Source of the DNA: Scleromitrula shiraiana
Taxonomy: Eukaryota; Ascomycota; Leotiomycetes; Helotiales; Sclerotiniaceae
Assembly (NCBI GenBank): GCA_028455995.1
Contig: JABELC010000002.1
Coordinates: forward strand, 806,001 to 870,000
Reading direction: 5' to 3'
Length of the DNA: 64,000 bases
Position 1 is the stretch's first letter, and the number at the start of each line of letters is the position of its first letter. Made by a program: the position numbers and the translations under genes. This document shows positions 47,416 to 59,264 of this stretch, in pieces. Under the pieces are notes generated by a model, which saw nothing but the letters and a program-made list of their open reading frames with translations, had not been told where the DNA came from and did no database searches.

Positions 47416-50066
47416 TCACAAATGCGCTCTCGCTTTCAATGCTCGTCTTCTTTTCTCCTGTTTCTGCAATTCCTCCTTGTCTTCTTCAGACATGCGAATA
47501 TCACCCGAAGTTTCCGCAAATAGTTGTTGACCCAGTTCATCTGTAAGCCTTAAAACACGCGTCGATACAGTCGCTCCATCACGTCTATTCTTCCCTTCCC
47601 TCCTCGATTTCGCAATTTTCTCAATAAAATCCCATAGTCTACCCTCAGCAATAATGTGCCCAGCCTCGTTGCGCTTCGGTGTCCACTCTGGAGCAAGCCT
47701 AGATCTCGGTAGTATCTTGGTATTTTTGCTCTTAGAAACAATTACTATGCCTTCTTGTTCAAATCGCGTGTATGCATTCTTAAGTGTCTCTTTGTTTACA
47801 GCTTCAAAATAGGATAGATCGCCCTGATGGTATAGAGTTTTTCCAAGCTTGGTTGAATCAGTAATCCGTAATAATAGTATTCAATGTTAAAAAACTTACA
47901 AGTTGAGCTCCATCATGAGCTTTTTTGACATCTAGCCAAACATCATCGGGTCGGGTGGGAGGTGGTGTGAATCCCATTAACGAGACTGCCCCAAGCCAGA
48001 ACGCCTCTACAAATGGCCAGATCAAGAAGCAATAGAAATCGTAATTTTCGCGTCCAACGGAACGTTCCAGATCTGATAAGCCAATGGTCATTATTTTGCC
48101 TTCGTCGTCTCGAATAAGTTCGACTATCTTATCGGCCTCCAAGTGGTGTAATGTATTATCCAAATTTACTGCCAACCCTTCTGTGGGATAGATGAATTCT
48201 CCTCGGAACAGTTGGGATAGAAATTGAACCTGGTCACGGAGCTCCTCGTATCCAATGTTTTGATTGATAGGGCCCCCGCCACGCTTCACATGAATATACA
48301 TGCTCGCACTAACAAGTGCTTCTGATATGAAGAGATGTATTGTCATGTTTCTGTAGAAAGAGAGTTGAAATCTATCAACTGCATAGTAAGTTTCTTCTGC
48401 GAGATTATCCACCCGCCCAACCAAATCTTTTCCGAGGACTTCAAGTGCTCGCTCGACTACAACAGATGTGGATGCGCCAGCAAAGTGGGCGACCCGACCT
48501 CCCTTATGTCGAACCCGTTCACTAATCCATTCAACTCGGCGGATTAATTCGGCCTTCCCAACACCACGACCTCTTAATGTAAGTAAAACTGTTCCAACTA
48601 ATGCAGTAGGCATGACAACCGATACTGCGTTGATATCAGAGAGGACTTTGTAGCCCATCGTTCTTAACAATTTCTGCCGAACGCTAGGTATGTTGATGCT
48701 TTGAAAGTCAAGTGTTTTGGGTATACCCATGGATTTCGCCTGTTGCTGTAGTATGAAGTCTCGCAGACTCCAAGGTTCATGGAATCTCACATCCACTCGA
48801 CCTAATTTTAAAGAGAGTATGGACGAAGCCGAAAGAAAATCTGCCAAATTCTCTTTCTTTTTAGGAACGCCAAGTAACTCATCCACATAGCCCTCGGTTT
48901 CAATAACTTTGTCGTACTGCGTACTGACAGGGCAGATGATTGCATCTTTCACTCGGCCCGAAAGAATACTATCAAGGACGAAGCTGAGTATCCCGAATTT
49001 AGGCGGTAGCAATTTGCCCGTTCTAGATCTTCCACCCTCGATAAAACATTCAAAATTATAACCGCCTTGAAGTAAAGTATCTATGTATGATTGTACAAGT
49101 GTAGTGTACAAAGAATCGTCCCCAAAACTTCTCCGGATCCACATCGCCCCTAATGAATTAGCATTTCTCATCAAACATGACACAAACACATACCAGCGTG
49201 CTGTAAGAAACTGCCCACTACAGGGAAGTTTAAATTGTCTCCAGCTACAACCGTAGGCAATGCCAGACCTAACCGATAGCAGATTAGTTGCAAAGAAACA
49301 TAATCTACATGTGACCTGTGACATGGAAGGAAAATAATGGATTGCTTGTTCTTTTGGGCCTGCTCAGCGACGTTTCGTAGTCTGAGAACCTCCTCACTCG
49401 ATACATGAATACCTTTCAAGGGATTAGCAAGTTTGCCAGACTTCAGCAATGTACACCTTACCTTGATGGTAAGCCCTCGTCAGCAGTTGGGTGCATAAAT
49501 AATAAGCTCCTCTAATAAATGGTCTGCTCTCCATTTTGCATATCATGTCCCCAGTCCATTTCTCCGACAGTTCTTGTAAGCTCTGCTCAATGACAGCTTT
49601 TCGTTGTGACTTTTTCGCATGGTATAGGGGATCGTCCGCATTCAACAATCCTTCCTGTTCTTCGATCTCGATCCTTTTCTCCGCCAACTCAGATATTCGC
49701 TTTTGTAGGATTGGTGTTGATAGAACCGCAGCTGTCATATTCTCCGAGAAACCAGGATAAAATATAGGTTGTCCGATAAAATGGTCGTACGCACGCCATC
49801 CTGTCTTCAGACAAATTAGAATTGGGAATGCTATTGTCAGTGTAGACACTTACTCCGGAAACATGCAATGAGACCTCTCTCAAAAACTCTAGAGGATTCG
49901 ACCGAAATCTGGCCATATGCTCCACTAGGTTCCTTTCCTTTTCACCATCGTGAAGTCGTTCCGAGGGCTCGATATAACCACTGGGATGAAGGGTTACTTG
50001 ATCACCAAGAATCTCGAGATCAGGGGCCGAAGTCCGTGGAGGGGAAGAGTTTCTGTTGTCTGCCAT
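47416..50066 (-). CDS. PlsB-type glycerol-3-phosphate / dihydroxyacetone-phosphate acyltransferase
   Basis: Five exons (50066-49854, 49804-49462, 49412-49194, 49149-47900, 47847-47416) give 818 residues. All four acyltransferase motifs are visible: I, LPCHRSHVDYVS (His-X4-Asp); II, GAMWIRRSFG, formed across an intron; III, FIEGGRSRTGKLLPPK; IV, IICPVSTQYDKVIE. The order and wording match the PlsB/GPAM/GNPAT group rather than the yeast Gat1/Gat2 group. Family reaction: acyl transfer to the sn-1 position of glycerol-3-phosphate or to DHAP, the first step of glycerolipid or ether-lipid synthesis. The C-terminal exon ends in a charged Glu/Lys/Arg helix. The AAG acceptor used for exon 2 is weak-looking, but the frame and the family both need it. 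Divergent from pop4, with about 360 bp between starts. Confidence 0.88.
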
Positions 50067-50426
50067 GTCTAGAAGATTAGATCAATATTGAAGACGATGT
50101 AGTACCATCGTCACGAAGAATGTTTGAATGAATTGCTTATTAAACACATGTTTGTTGATCTTGTTATTGTTTGAGCAGGTAACTAATCTTCAAGCCTCGG
50201 TGAGCCAAACACTATCGGCATTCCACACACCGCAATGGTCCGGGCGGAAATCTGGGGTCACTTCATAAGGGTAAAGCGCTAGCGTAAGGCACTAAATTTT
50301 AGCATGTGAAATACCGGCATTTTGATCCACCATATTTAAATAATTTCAATCTTCCAATTCATATAAGCAAATAGAGATAGACATACATACGAAGCTTCCT
50401 TTCCACAGTCAACATTGAGAGTTACA
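50067..50426. promoter_or_regulatory. Divergent promoter between the acyltransferase gene and pop4
   Basis: 360 bp separate the two start codons, so both transcription starts must lie here or very close. No specific element was recognised. Confidence 0.5.
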
Positions 50427-51131
50427 ATGGAAATGCCATCGAAAGACATGAATGTAGCCACAAGATTACTCTCTCGTGCGCACTCTCCAGAAACGACAAA
50501 TCGAATTTATACCGAAAAGATCAAACAGCGACCACTTCATCTAAAGCCGACTGAACCAAATAATGAACAATACAATCGTCGCATCGAACGTCAACGGAAA
50601 CTATCTCTTCGCAAGAAGAAACTTAAGCACGCCCCATTATCTGCACGAGAGAAGAGGGCGCTATGTCTTTACGATGTTCCTAAGGCGGCCCAAAAGTATA
50701 GTATCTACGAACCGCTGCACAAAATGTGGATAGAATATATCACTGAAGTATTGGGAGGTGAAAATTGTATGCCAGTCACAGGATCTGCCGCCGCAAAACT
50801 GTGTAGTGCCGAATACCATGGAGCTGAACTGGAGGTTGTGAGAAGTAGGTGTGTTAGTCGTGTGGGTGTGAGGGGAATTGTGATCAAAGATTCCAAGGGA
50901 GTTTTCGAGGTTATTACCAAAAACAATGCGCTCAAGGTTTTACCAAAGGAACATACAATGTTTAGATTCACAATACCGATATCAGCGAAGAAGAAGGATG
51001 AAGTGAATTCTGAACAGGAGGTTACTGTTGTGAAGGAGTTGGTTTTCGAGATACATGGTGATCAATTCATGCACAGAGCTGTAGACCGAGCCAACAAAAA
51101 ATACAAACCGCATTTTTTACCGCATGTTTGA
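50427..51131 (+). CDS. pop4: RNase P / RNase MRP protein subunit Pop4 (Rpp29)
   Basis: A single uninterrupted frame of 234 residues from the ATG at 50427. Visible: a basic N-terminal half (NRRIERQRKLSLRKKKLKH), then the conserved YEPLHKMWIEYITEVLGG, and an Rpp29 Sm-like beta-barrel with SAEYHGAELEVVRSRCVSRVG, GIVIKDSKGVFEVITKNN, KEHTMFRFTIP and VFEIHGDQFMHRAVDRANKKYK. Family role: RNA-binding subunit of nuclear RNase P (pre-tRNA 5' processing) and RNase MRP (rRNA processing). Length matches fungal orthologues. A second ATG two codons on could also serve. Confidence 0.92.
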   Translation: MEMPSKDMNVATRLLSRAHSPETTNRIYTEKIKQRPLHLKPTEPNNEQYNRRIERQRKLSLRKKKLKHAPLSAREKRALCLYDVPKAAQKYSIYEPLHKMWIEYITEVLGGENCMPVTGSAAAKLCSAEYHGAELEVVRSRCVSRVGVRGIVIKDSKGVFEVITKNNALKVLPKEHTMFRFTIPISAKKKDEVNSEQEVTVVKELVFEIHGDQFMHRAVDRANKKYKPHFLPHV

Positions 51132-51367
51132 AAAGCTATGCACACGAAACGGTATCTATCAATTCTGGCTGGCTATGACAGGAAGTGTATGAAACAACAT
51201 TACAGACAACGTTCAATATTGTACAATTAGAAGAGCGAAACAAGGCAAGATCACCATAACCCAGTCGCCTTTAATCGGATATTCCGAACTCCTCGACATA
51301 GCCTACTATAATACAACCCAGTCCAACATCTTAAGTACGATAATACAATCAAACACCCTCCTCTCTC

Positions 51368-52027
51368 TCAAGCCACATCATCTGCAACATACGCTGGCGT
51401 TGGTCGTGACACGGCTGGAGGAACCGATGTTTCTCCCTTAATTGGCTCATATGAATATTGCGGTAGATAAACATCCTTAAAGTTATTACCATAAGCCGGC
51501 AGGCGAGTACGATAGCCGGCAGTCATATTGGCCGTTCTTGTTTCTCGAATTCTTCGTTGCCGTTTCATCAAAGCGAGCAACCCATATAGAGCCAAAATGA
51601 TGCTGAGGATGATGGCGATATATATCACGATGCGAATAGCACTCGAACGACCATCGTATATGATAATCCAGCGGAGACTGAGAGACTTAGCGGAGGCTGA
51701 GGGGATGAAGGTGAAGAGGATGAGGGGGAGAATCGTCATGAGGGTAGACACTGTCGAGAGAAGCCAAGTCTTGGATGAGAGACGAAGAAAGGATGAGTTC
51801 GAATGACTGGAAATATTCCCACAAATCATCATTATGCCAATTGATGAATATTGTGTATTTTGGATTCCTATGAGATATTTTCTTATGGAATGAGTTCGAT
51901 GTAGTTTAAGACTACAATATACCAAGAACAACGAGATGAATGACCAACAAATCCCAAAAGACCACACGCGCTTCCACCACAACTTATTACAAAACCATGA
52001 GCGAGTATGCGCTGCAGTTACCAACAA
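51368..52027 (-). CDS. Small multi-span membrane protein of unknown function (5' end uncertain)
   Basis: The open frame ends at the stop at 51368 and encodes three likely membrane segments: SFGICWSFISLFLVYCSL, LLSTVSTLMTILPLILFTFI and IRIVIYIAIILSIILALYGL, followed by a basic stretch and a cytoplasm-like tail with PQYSYEPIKGE. The family is not recognised. The frame has no ATG at its left edge; the first in-frame ATGs are at MMICGNISS about 67 codons in, so either translation begins there (about 150 residues, two membrane segments) or an upstream exon is missing from my model. Confidence 0.5.
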   Translation of the reverse strand: MLVTAAHTRSWFCNKLWWKRVWSFGICWSFISLFLVYCSLKLHRTHSIRKYLIGIQNTQYSSIGIMMICGNISSHSNSSFLRLSSKTWLLSTVSTLMTILPLILFTFIPSASAKSLSLRWIIIYDGRSSAIRIVIYIAIILSIILALYGLLALMKRQRRIRETRTANMTAGYRTRLPAYGNNFKDVYLPQYSYEPIKGETSVPPAVSRPTPAYVADDVA

Positions 52028-53640
52028 ATATTACCTTCCTCTCATGTCTTCCCTACTTTAAAGTTCTGATGCAAGGCATTATCGTCCGTCTAAATTAATC
52101 CTTCCATCATGCGGAAATACTCAGGTACTCAAATTCCAGGTTATTTTTGGAATTTGAATGGAGGCTGTGTTGTAGTATCGCTGCTTACTTACCTGGTAGA
52201 TATTTACGTATACTGTACTCGAGTGAATACTTATTCTATAAAACGCTTGCGATTTGAATACCTTTTCATGCTTATATTCTATGTTATGGCTGCCTGTCGT
52301 TTTCCTCCTTATTCATCGTAGAATTAACATCAAGGTGAAGAGTATAGCAATTCAATGAACGAGACTTCTGTTTGATAATTGCGCCTCGCTTATCACACAC
52401 AAATCCAACATCTATCGAAGACGATAATAATTACTCTTTCAAATGTAATATTCACTCCCCTCTCCTCCCCTAGCTCATCTGCATAGATCCGTTACCGAGG
52501 AAGCAATTACATATATCATTGTATCTGATCTTCGCGTTTCATGCATTCTCCAATGCATTGAAGATTTGCATGCGTATGCGATGTATATGTATCAGGGTTA
52601 AGAGTGCGATCTACATCTAATACGTACTCGTGATTTGTTTTTTCTCTCTCCTTGGTGAAGGCTTGAACGTTTCCGTGGTCCTCAGTATATGTGATACCCC
52701 CGCAATTTCTACTAATCAAATCTCATTTCTCTAACTTCGTGATGTCCAGTTGTTGGATATAGGAGGTATGATGTCCGGCACAATGGCTTAACATAGAGTG
52801 AGATAACACGGAAACTGGCATGGCGAATTGTTCATTGTTAGTTATACCGCTATCGTTAGTACGTAGGGTGCTACGATGCAGTGTATTAGTAGAATGAGTT
52901 ATAAGTTCCATGAAGCATTACAGCTACATTTATTCGTCTGTAAAATTCGAATAACCTGCAAATGCGAGCCGTTAGACTGGCAAGCGATATCATATTGGAT
53001 TATGGGTGCCTTCCCAAAATTATGTGTGTATTTGTGATAAAACAAATACAGCAAGACTACTGTAACTACTTTCGAAGATAGAATATAGTAGACTCATTAA
53101 TGCAAGTATTCCCATCTTTGGCTTTTCTACCTTCGGTGATATCCCCAAATAATATCAAGACTAGCATGATGGTCGCAGGCATGAAGCAAGGAAAGTGGCT
53201 AAATACAAATCGAAGAATGATGTGGATTTTGGATAACTTTGGAGTTGATATTTGGCTAATAACAGCCAGTTCCAAGAATGTTGCGACATTAAAAAGTATA
53301 TTGAAGTATTCAATACCTTTAGCTTGCTCTAAATCCACTTTCTCCGAATATGGCTTGGGCGCAATGATAGTTACTGCGATACACCACTGTAGATACGTTT
53401 CCAAATTTCGATGTCAAATAGGTAATAGCTCTCTGTTCTACTGCAGACTGGATGGTTGTGATATTGAATGACAAAGTCCCACTTGAACTGAAAATACCAT
53501 CAAAAATAAATGTGGGTTTGGCATGATATCTAAAACTCTCCACTTTCATTCTCAAAGCTCAAAAAATTTCAACTCAATGAAAGAAGAGGAGAGCAAAAAA
53601 ACAAAAATAAATATTCAAGGTTGACCTTGAATCGCAGAAT
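52028..53640. other. Intergenic region
   Basis: No gene recognised. Overlapping open frames on both strands at 53066-53555 lack family signatures. Confidence 0.5.
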
Positions 53641-53748
53641 GCGGCTTCTGTGGATCGAACACAGTGCCTCCAGATAATCAGTTGTAACCGATGATGGGTT
53701 CTGAAGTTGACTTCAGTCTGGCGCTCTCCCAAGTGAGCTAAAGCCGCT
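53641..53748 (-). tRNA. tRNA-Phe (GAA) with a 35-nt intron
   Basis: Reading the minus strand, the acceptor arm GCGGCTT pairs with AAGCCGC, followed by discriminator A (53641). The D arm is GCTC...GAGC. The anticodon stem CCAGA pairs with TCTGG and the loop begins CTGAA, giving anticodon GAA. The T arm CTGTG-TTCGATC-CACAG is intact. The mature tRNA is 73 nt, so about 35 nt lie as an intron just 3' of the anticodon, the canonical position for eukaryotic tRNA introns. A run of A on the plus strand (T-run in the transcript direction) at about 53597-53610 can serve as the Pol III terminator. Confidence 0.93.
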
Positions 53749-56700
53749 TGGTTTGTGTCTTATTTGATGATGTGGGTCGGATTATTTAGCAATATATAGA
53801 AAGGATTGTGAACTTTTAACAGTGAGAATAAGCAAACTCCAACTCATCATTAATTAAAATATATGGTATTGGGTATACTTCACATAGATACGAAATATTT
53901 GGAATGAGATCATGAAAAATGGACTTGCGAACATAAGAGCATTAGAATATCGTGAGGCTCTGCATAAGATTTTAGTCCCTATTCAGTATGACTGTGATAC
54001 CGGCCATGTCTGCCAAGATTTCTGCTGGAGCCTTCTCCAATCTTTAGCCAACAAACCTGATGATTTCGAGAAAAGTGCTGGCGTTGAAGAGTTACATGTA
54101 CACTCCACCTTCATCTTGGGAAAACTATTCAACCAGTCAAAAAGTTCGAGAATTCGTCGTCTGCATCACGCTATCGAGTCTCGTTGAAAATCATGTCTCA
54201 GACCACACGTATGATGTAGAGTAGCAGTTTGGTACCACGAGCTCATTCAAAGAAGCTTCTCTACAGATCCAAGATCCGGGTTATGATTTGGGCCACGACC
54301 AGCAATGAAGAGTATTTATTTAACGGTCACTGCGCTTAGGCCATCTAATCGCCAACCAATGGAACATCAATAGAGTGAAAAGTACTGAGAATGCCGTTGA
54401 TGAAAAGAGTACGGTTGGGAATTTGAAAGTGCCTTAGGTACTGAAAAGCGGCTATGTAGAGAGTCTCCCCATATAGTTTACCCCACAAAGATCGCCGTTA
54501 TTCTCAGTAAAGACCTAGTCCTTGTTGAGATATCTAAAAACGTATACTCGATGCTGATCGTAATGTGGTAGAAGCTGAACATGCTTTTTCTATACTCATA
54601 ATAAAAAATTATACTGGTAGAGTATATGTGTGTGGTGTGGGTTATGAGAATTTATAGAACCGGCAGCGAGGTAAGCAGCGTTTAACATCTCCGTTGTGGC
54701 TTATTTCAGACTCCTCGGGCATGCATAGGCTACGTGCATATTCCAAACTCGATAGTTAGTATCACGTCGATTGGTCTTACCAAGAACTATAGCAGCGGAG
54801 GACAGTGAGGTCTTTTATTTGCCAATCTTCCCAGAATAACTGCAAACCCCCACGGATGACTGCACGCGTGTCTCAAATAAGAAACATTTCCCGGGATTTG
54901 AGGCGAGGGCGGGCAGTTGCTGCAAGTCAATGGATACTGAGGTCAGTGAGATTTAATTGATCTGCATCCGTCGTCAACATATGTATCTGTGTTCATACGG
55001 CTGGTGCGGGTATCGATAAAGATCTGACACATTGCGGTAATACCAGGTAGTATCGGAATGGATCTCGGGATAGCTCAGAGTCATCTTTTCAATCAGTTAC
55101 ATTTTATTCTCAGTAAACATGTAGTTCGGTTCAGGTGTTGTTTTGGAGAACGATATTTCTTGTTCTTGATTCTGGATGCCCAAATCGTAATGTTTGTTCA
55201 AGGCTCAATGACAAGTGCACTGTGTCTTGCAGATTGTACACCTGGGCATACCATGACACCATGTAGGTACCAATGGGGATGTACTTGTCCGTATAAAGAA
55301 GGTGGGCGTTTACTTGCGAATATCAGCTGCAAACAATACGTTACATAGACCCATGAAACGCTATGCATATCATCCATGATACTTACTTCAAGTATCTTCA
55401 AGCCGATGCAGTATTTGCAGATAGATATCATATCTGACAGGTGAAAAAAGGCCTTTCTTATATACCATACCAAGGTACCGGTACATCACCATTTAGTATC
55501 ATAATAGAGGTTTTGATTGAAGTTTATGAGATTCTAGAATTCCTTGAAATAGAGCCTCCTTACACATTCGCTTTGGTAGATACATACCTACATACATAGT
55601 ATATAATAGACAGCTAGGCAATCTTGAAATCTTCAGCTGACCTAGAATAGCAAGCATTTCTATATGTGAACTTAATTATACATCATCAACCCATTATTTG
55701 TAATGGAGATCCACAGTAATGCCGTAGTTCGAGGGTTACACTCTTACATCGCATTCACATTCACATTCATCCAGGATTCCCAATCTCAAATCACTATGAC
55801 AATTGTCATATAAAGCTCCACCAAAATTCCAAGGTTCGGCCCAAATAGAAAGGGCTGATGGATCTGAATCCTTGACAAATGTACATACCTTTTAGAAGTT
55901 AACCTTGGGCCTTGTCCTTTGATCTACGGAAGTATTGATCTACGATATCAAGTTGTAATATATTAAACTTTTAATAATGTCATGTCGAGCCGAGAAGTAG
56001 AAGATAGAAATAGAAAAACTAGTTCTATAAGAATCTAACTATTGAAACTCTATGCTACCCCAGCTCTCAGTCATCTCGAATTGATCTCTTTCAACATACC
56101 TATCAAATCATCTATAGGGCTTTTTGAATCCTCTACCTTGCCTTGTTCTGTAGCCCCTTTCAAATCTCGAAGTAACCTTATGATTATACTTATTATTTTT
56201 ACTAATAACTTTTAATTTTCAATCACAACAATATCAAGGATTAAAGTCGACATTGATATTGGTATTGATATCGGTATTGATATCGGCGTTGGCATTATTA
56301 ACATTGGCATTGATCTCAATATCCATCAAGATCAATATCAATAACCTCAAGGTCAGCAAAAGGCATTTACAATGTACTTACTTACATGTACTCCTTATAT
56401 ATAGGATACAAGAACAATACATTGTAGACACAACATATATTTACCAAATTTACATGAATTCTATCAATATATTTTAATTCTACTTCCACTTTCACTTCCA
56501 CTTCCACTTCCACTTCCCTTTCTACCTTCAAGCTGTCACGGTCACAGAGAGCCTGAGAGAGGGTGGTGGTTTCAAAACTTTCTATTATAATCGAACACCG
56601 GAAGACTTTGACTCCGCTCTCTTTACAAACAAACAAAAAGCTTTTATTTATAAGTGTACCTTCTAGTTCAAAAAGTACACAGCTTCATCTTAACCTAAGA

Positions 56701-57198
56701 CTTTCAATTGATGCTACAGTCGATATTACTACTACTACATTAGATCGCCAATCGAAGGTTAGGAAGGGGAAAGGGAAGAAAAAGAAAAAGAAAAATTCCA
56801 TCGTCATCATTGCTTCCTACGGTGACATTGCTCCAAATTTCCCTTGTACACATCCGCCACTTCTAGACATCAATTCGCCGGCAAATGTTAGTAAGACAAC
56901 GGTCATATCACCAGGGAATCTTCTGCGGAGGTTCTCAGTATCTCCAATCGTGGCGGCATACAATCAGCCATATCTTACGCCTCCATTCGACTTCGAATTC
57001 CAATACCATTTACAATCAAATCCATCTTCATTATATTCAGGTTCTGCTAGCACGGCGTCAGATTTGACGTTAATCGGCGACCAACAATTCAGTTCACTAA
57101 ACTGCCATATTAGTGGCAATAGCCCTCGGCCCTCAAAACGACTAAAGCTTGATGGAAAGCCTCGGCAGATAAAAGTTCGAGCAACGATAAACAATCAG
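53749..57198. other. Intergenic region and 5' region of the Zn2Cys6 gene
   Basis: A 91-codon frame at 53912-54187 (+) is intact but unlike any family I know. A degenerate GATATTGGTATT-type repeat occupies about 56247-56345 and a CACTTC repeat about 56483-56517. From about 56563 a frame without in-frame ATG stays open into the transcription factor and reads like protein (see findings). Confidence 0.45.
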
Positions 57199-59264
57199 AT
57201 GCCCGCAAATGATATTCCTACCGCAAACATTGCGGCAGCCAGTGATGGATTTGTTAAAGCAAAGCGTGTACGAACTGGATGCTTGACATGCAGAGAACGG
57301 CATTTAAAATGCGACGAGGGGGTTCCGGATTGTCAGAATTGTCGGAAATCGAGTCGAACATGCAAGAGAGGAGTGCGATTAAATTTTATCGATACTCAAA
57401 TCAAATCACCACCAATGATTCCTCCAACGGCAGACTGGGCTGGTAGGTAAATCTAATCTCTACAATTGTTGATTCACTCTGATGAATTATAGTTAAATTT
57501 CAGGATGAGTCTCGGGAGATTGCGTCTGAATACAAGGGCGGCTTGAAACTATATGCTCGAATTGATCAAACGACTACCCCTCCTCGCGAACCAATTGTCG
57601 AATACCCTCTCCGCCCTATGGGATCGATCAATTCTTCTATAACAGAAAATTCCTTACCTCCAATACAATCCAATGGCCCATATTTAAATGAACATATTGG
57701 CCAAAAGCAGGAGATGGCACATTCTAGACATACAAGCAGGCATCATTCTCACACTGGTAGTGAGGGCTCGTATTTAACTCCGCCAACTGCATATAGCAAT
57801 CCTGAACAAACATTAACTCCACCAAATGAAACCCGTGACTATCTTACGACCCCCGAGGAGGTTTTGTTTATGCAAGTCTTCGTTGAGGAAGTTGGGTTGT
57901 GGATGGATAGCATGGATCCAATGAAGCACTTTTCCAGACTTTTACCTTTCCATTCATTGGGAGAGCCAATGCTTCTCAATGCTTTCCTTGCGTGCGGGGC
58001 TCGACATCTAACACTCGTCAATCCCATCTACCACGAGGATAAAGCCCTGTATTATTATGACACAGCAACAACGCAATTGTTAAGATCGTTACAAAACCCG
58101 GACCGAGATACTGTTATTTGTGCAACTACCGCTGTTATTCTCAACGTTTACGAAATTATGTCCGAAAAAGCAATGCAACGAATGAACCATATTGCGGGTG
58201 CTCGGGCGCTAATTAAGGAGTGTGGATGGAATGCTCGCAGTACGGGTGTGGGAGCTGCATGTTTTTGGTTAAATGTGGGCATGGAGTTACTCAGTTGTCT
58301 TCATTTCAATTGGCAAGTGGCTTGGGAGCCTGATCAGTGGGGTGTTGATATGGACTTTTCTCGCGAGTTGGAAACTGGACGAGAAGAAGTTTGGGTTCAT
58401 CGAATGTTGTATATTGTTGGTAAGATTGCAAATTTTAGAGCATCGATCCCACGATTTCAAGAAGCTTCACCGCATGACGAGCAACTCAGACTGCAATCCA
58501 GGTATGCAGAATGGCAAAGGTTGAAGAACCTTTGTGATAGCTGGAACAGTAGTATACCAAGGACTATGCATCCGATGGCTTACTTGTATCCGTCACAAAC
58601 TACTTCGAAATCAGCCTTTCCGGAAGTCTGGTGAGTGTTATTTGTTGGTTCGGACGCACAATGTCACACGCTAATCTGTTACAGGCTTCTCAAACGTGCT
58701 ACAATCGTTGGAAGATTGTTCTACCACACTGCAATGTGTCTGCTTCCGCAGACCAATCCTTTGTTGGGCCCAAATACCGAAGAGATGTATGAAATGCAGC
58801 AAAGTCATGCTCACTCAATATGCGGGATTGTAGCACATGTCAAGGACCGGGGCGTGGCTAGTGTGGCACTCCGCTCTTTAGCAATTGCTGCAGAATGCCT
58901 TGTGGTTCGTCGCGAACAAGAAGAAGTTCTAGAAATCTTTGAAAAAATCCGAAAAGAGACTGGGTGGAAAGTAGGATTCTTGAATAAGGAACTTAAAGAT
59001 AAATGGGGATGGTCAGACGAGGCGGCACAGCAACAACACATTATGTCACAGCCAAGTTCTTTGTCACAATTCTTCCCCCCAACAACACAAGCTCCAGCAC
59101 CTCCCTCGAACCTTCCGCCGGCACCCCCACAGACCCGAGCGTTGCCGAGTGGTATTTTGAACCCGCTTTTGAAAACAGCCGATTTTTCTTTACCGAATCA
59201 TCCTTATCAGCAATACTACCAACCTCCTAATACTACCAATCAATTTAGTCATACATACCTTTGA
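57199..59264 (+). CDS. Zn(2)Cys(6) fungal transcription factor with Fungal_trans_2-like domain
   Basis: Three exons (57199-57442, 57493-58630, 58685-59264) give 653 residues from the first in-frame ATG (MPANDIPTANIAAASDG). Residues 28-55 hold a textbook binuclear zinc cluster, CLTCRERHLKC then CQNCRKSSRTC, with CX2CX6CX6CX2CX6C spacing, preceded by basic KAKRVRTG. The middle region from about residue 215, with LFMQVFVEEVGLWMDSMDP, NAFLACGARHLTLVNP, and MNHIAGARALIKECGWN, fits the Fungal_trans_2 regulatory domain, similar to ARCA-like regulators. The C-terminus is Pro/Gln-rich. It acts in the nucleus; target genes are unknown. The upstream open frame (about 56563-57198) lacks an ATG but contains protein-like sequence such as PSKRLKLDGKPRQ, so an additional 5' exon may extend the N-terminus. 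Confidence 0.88.
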
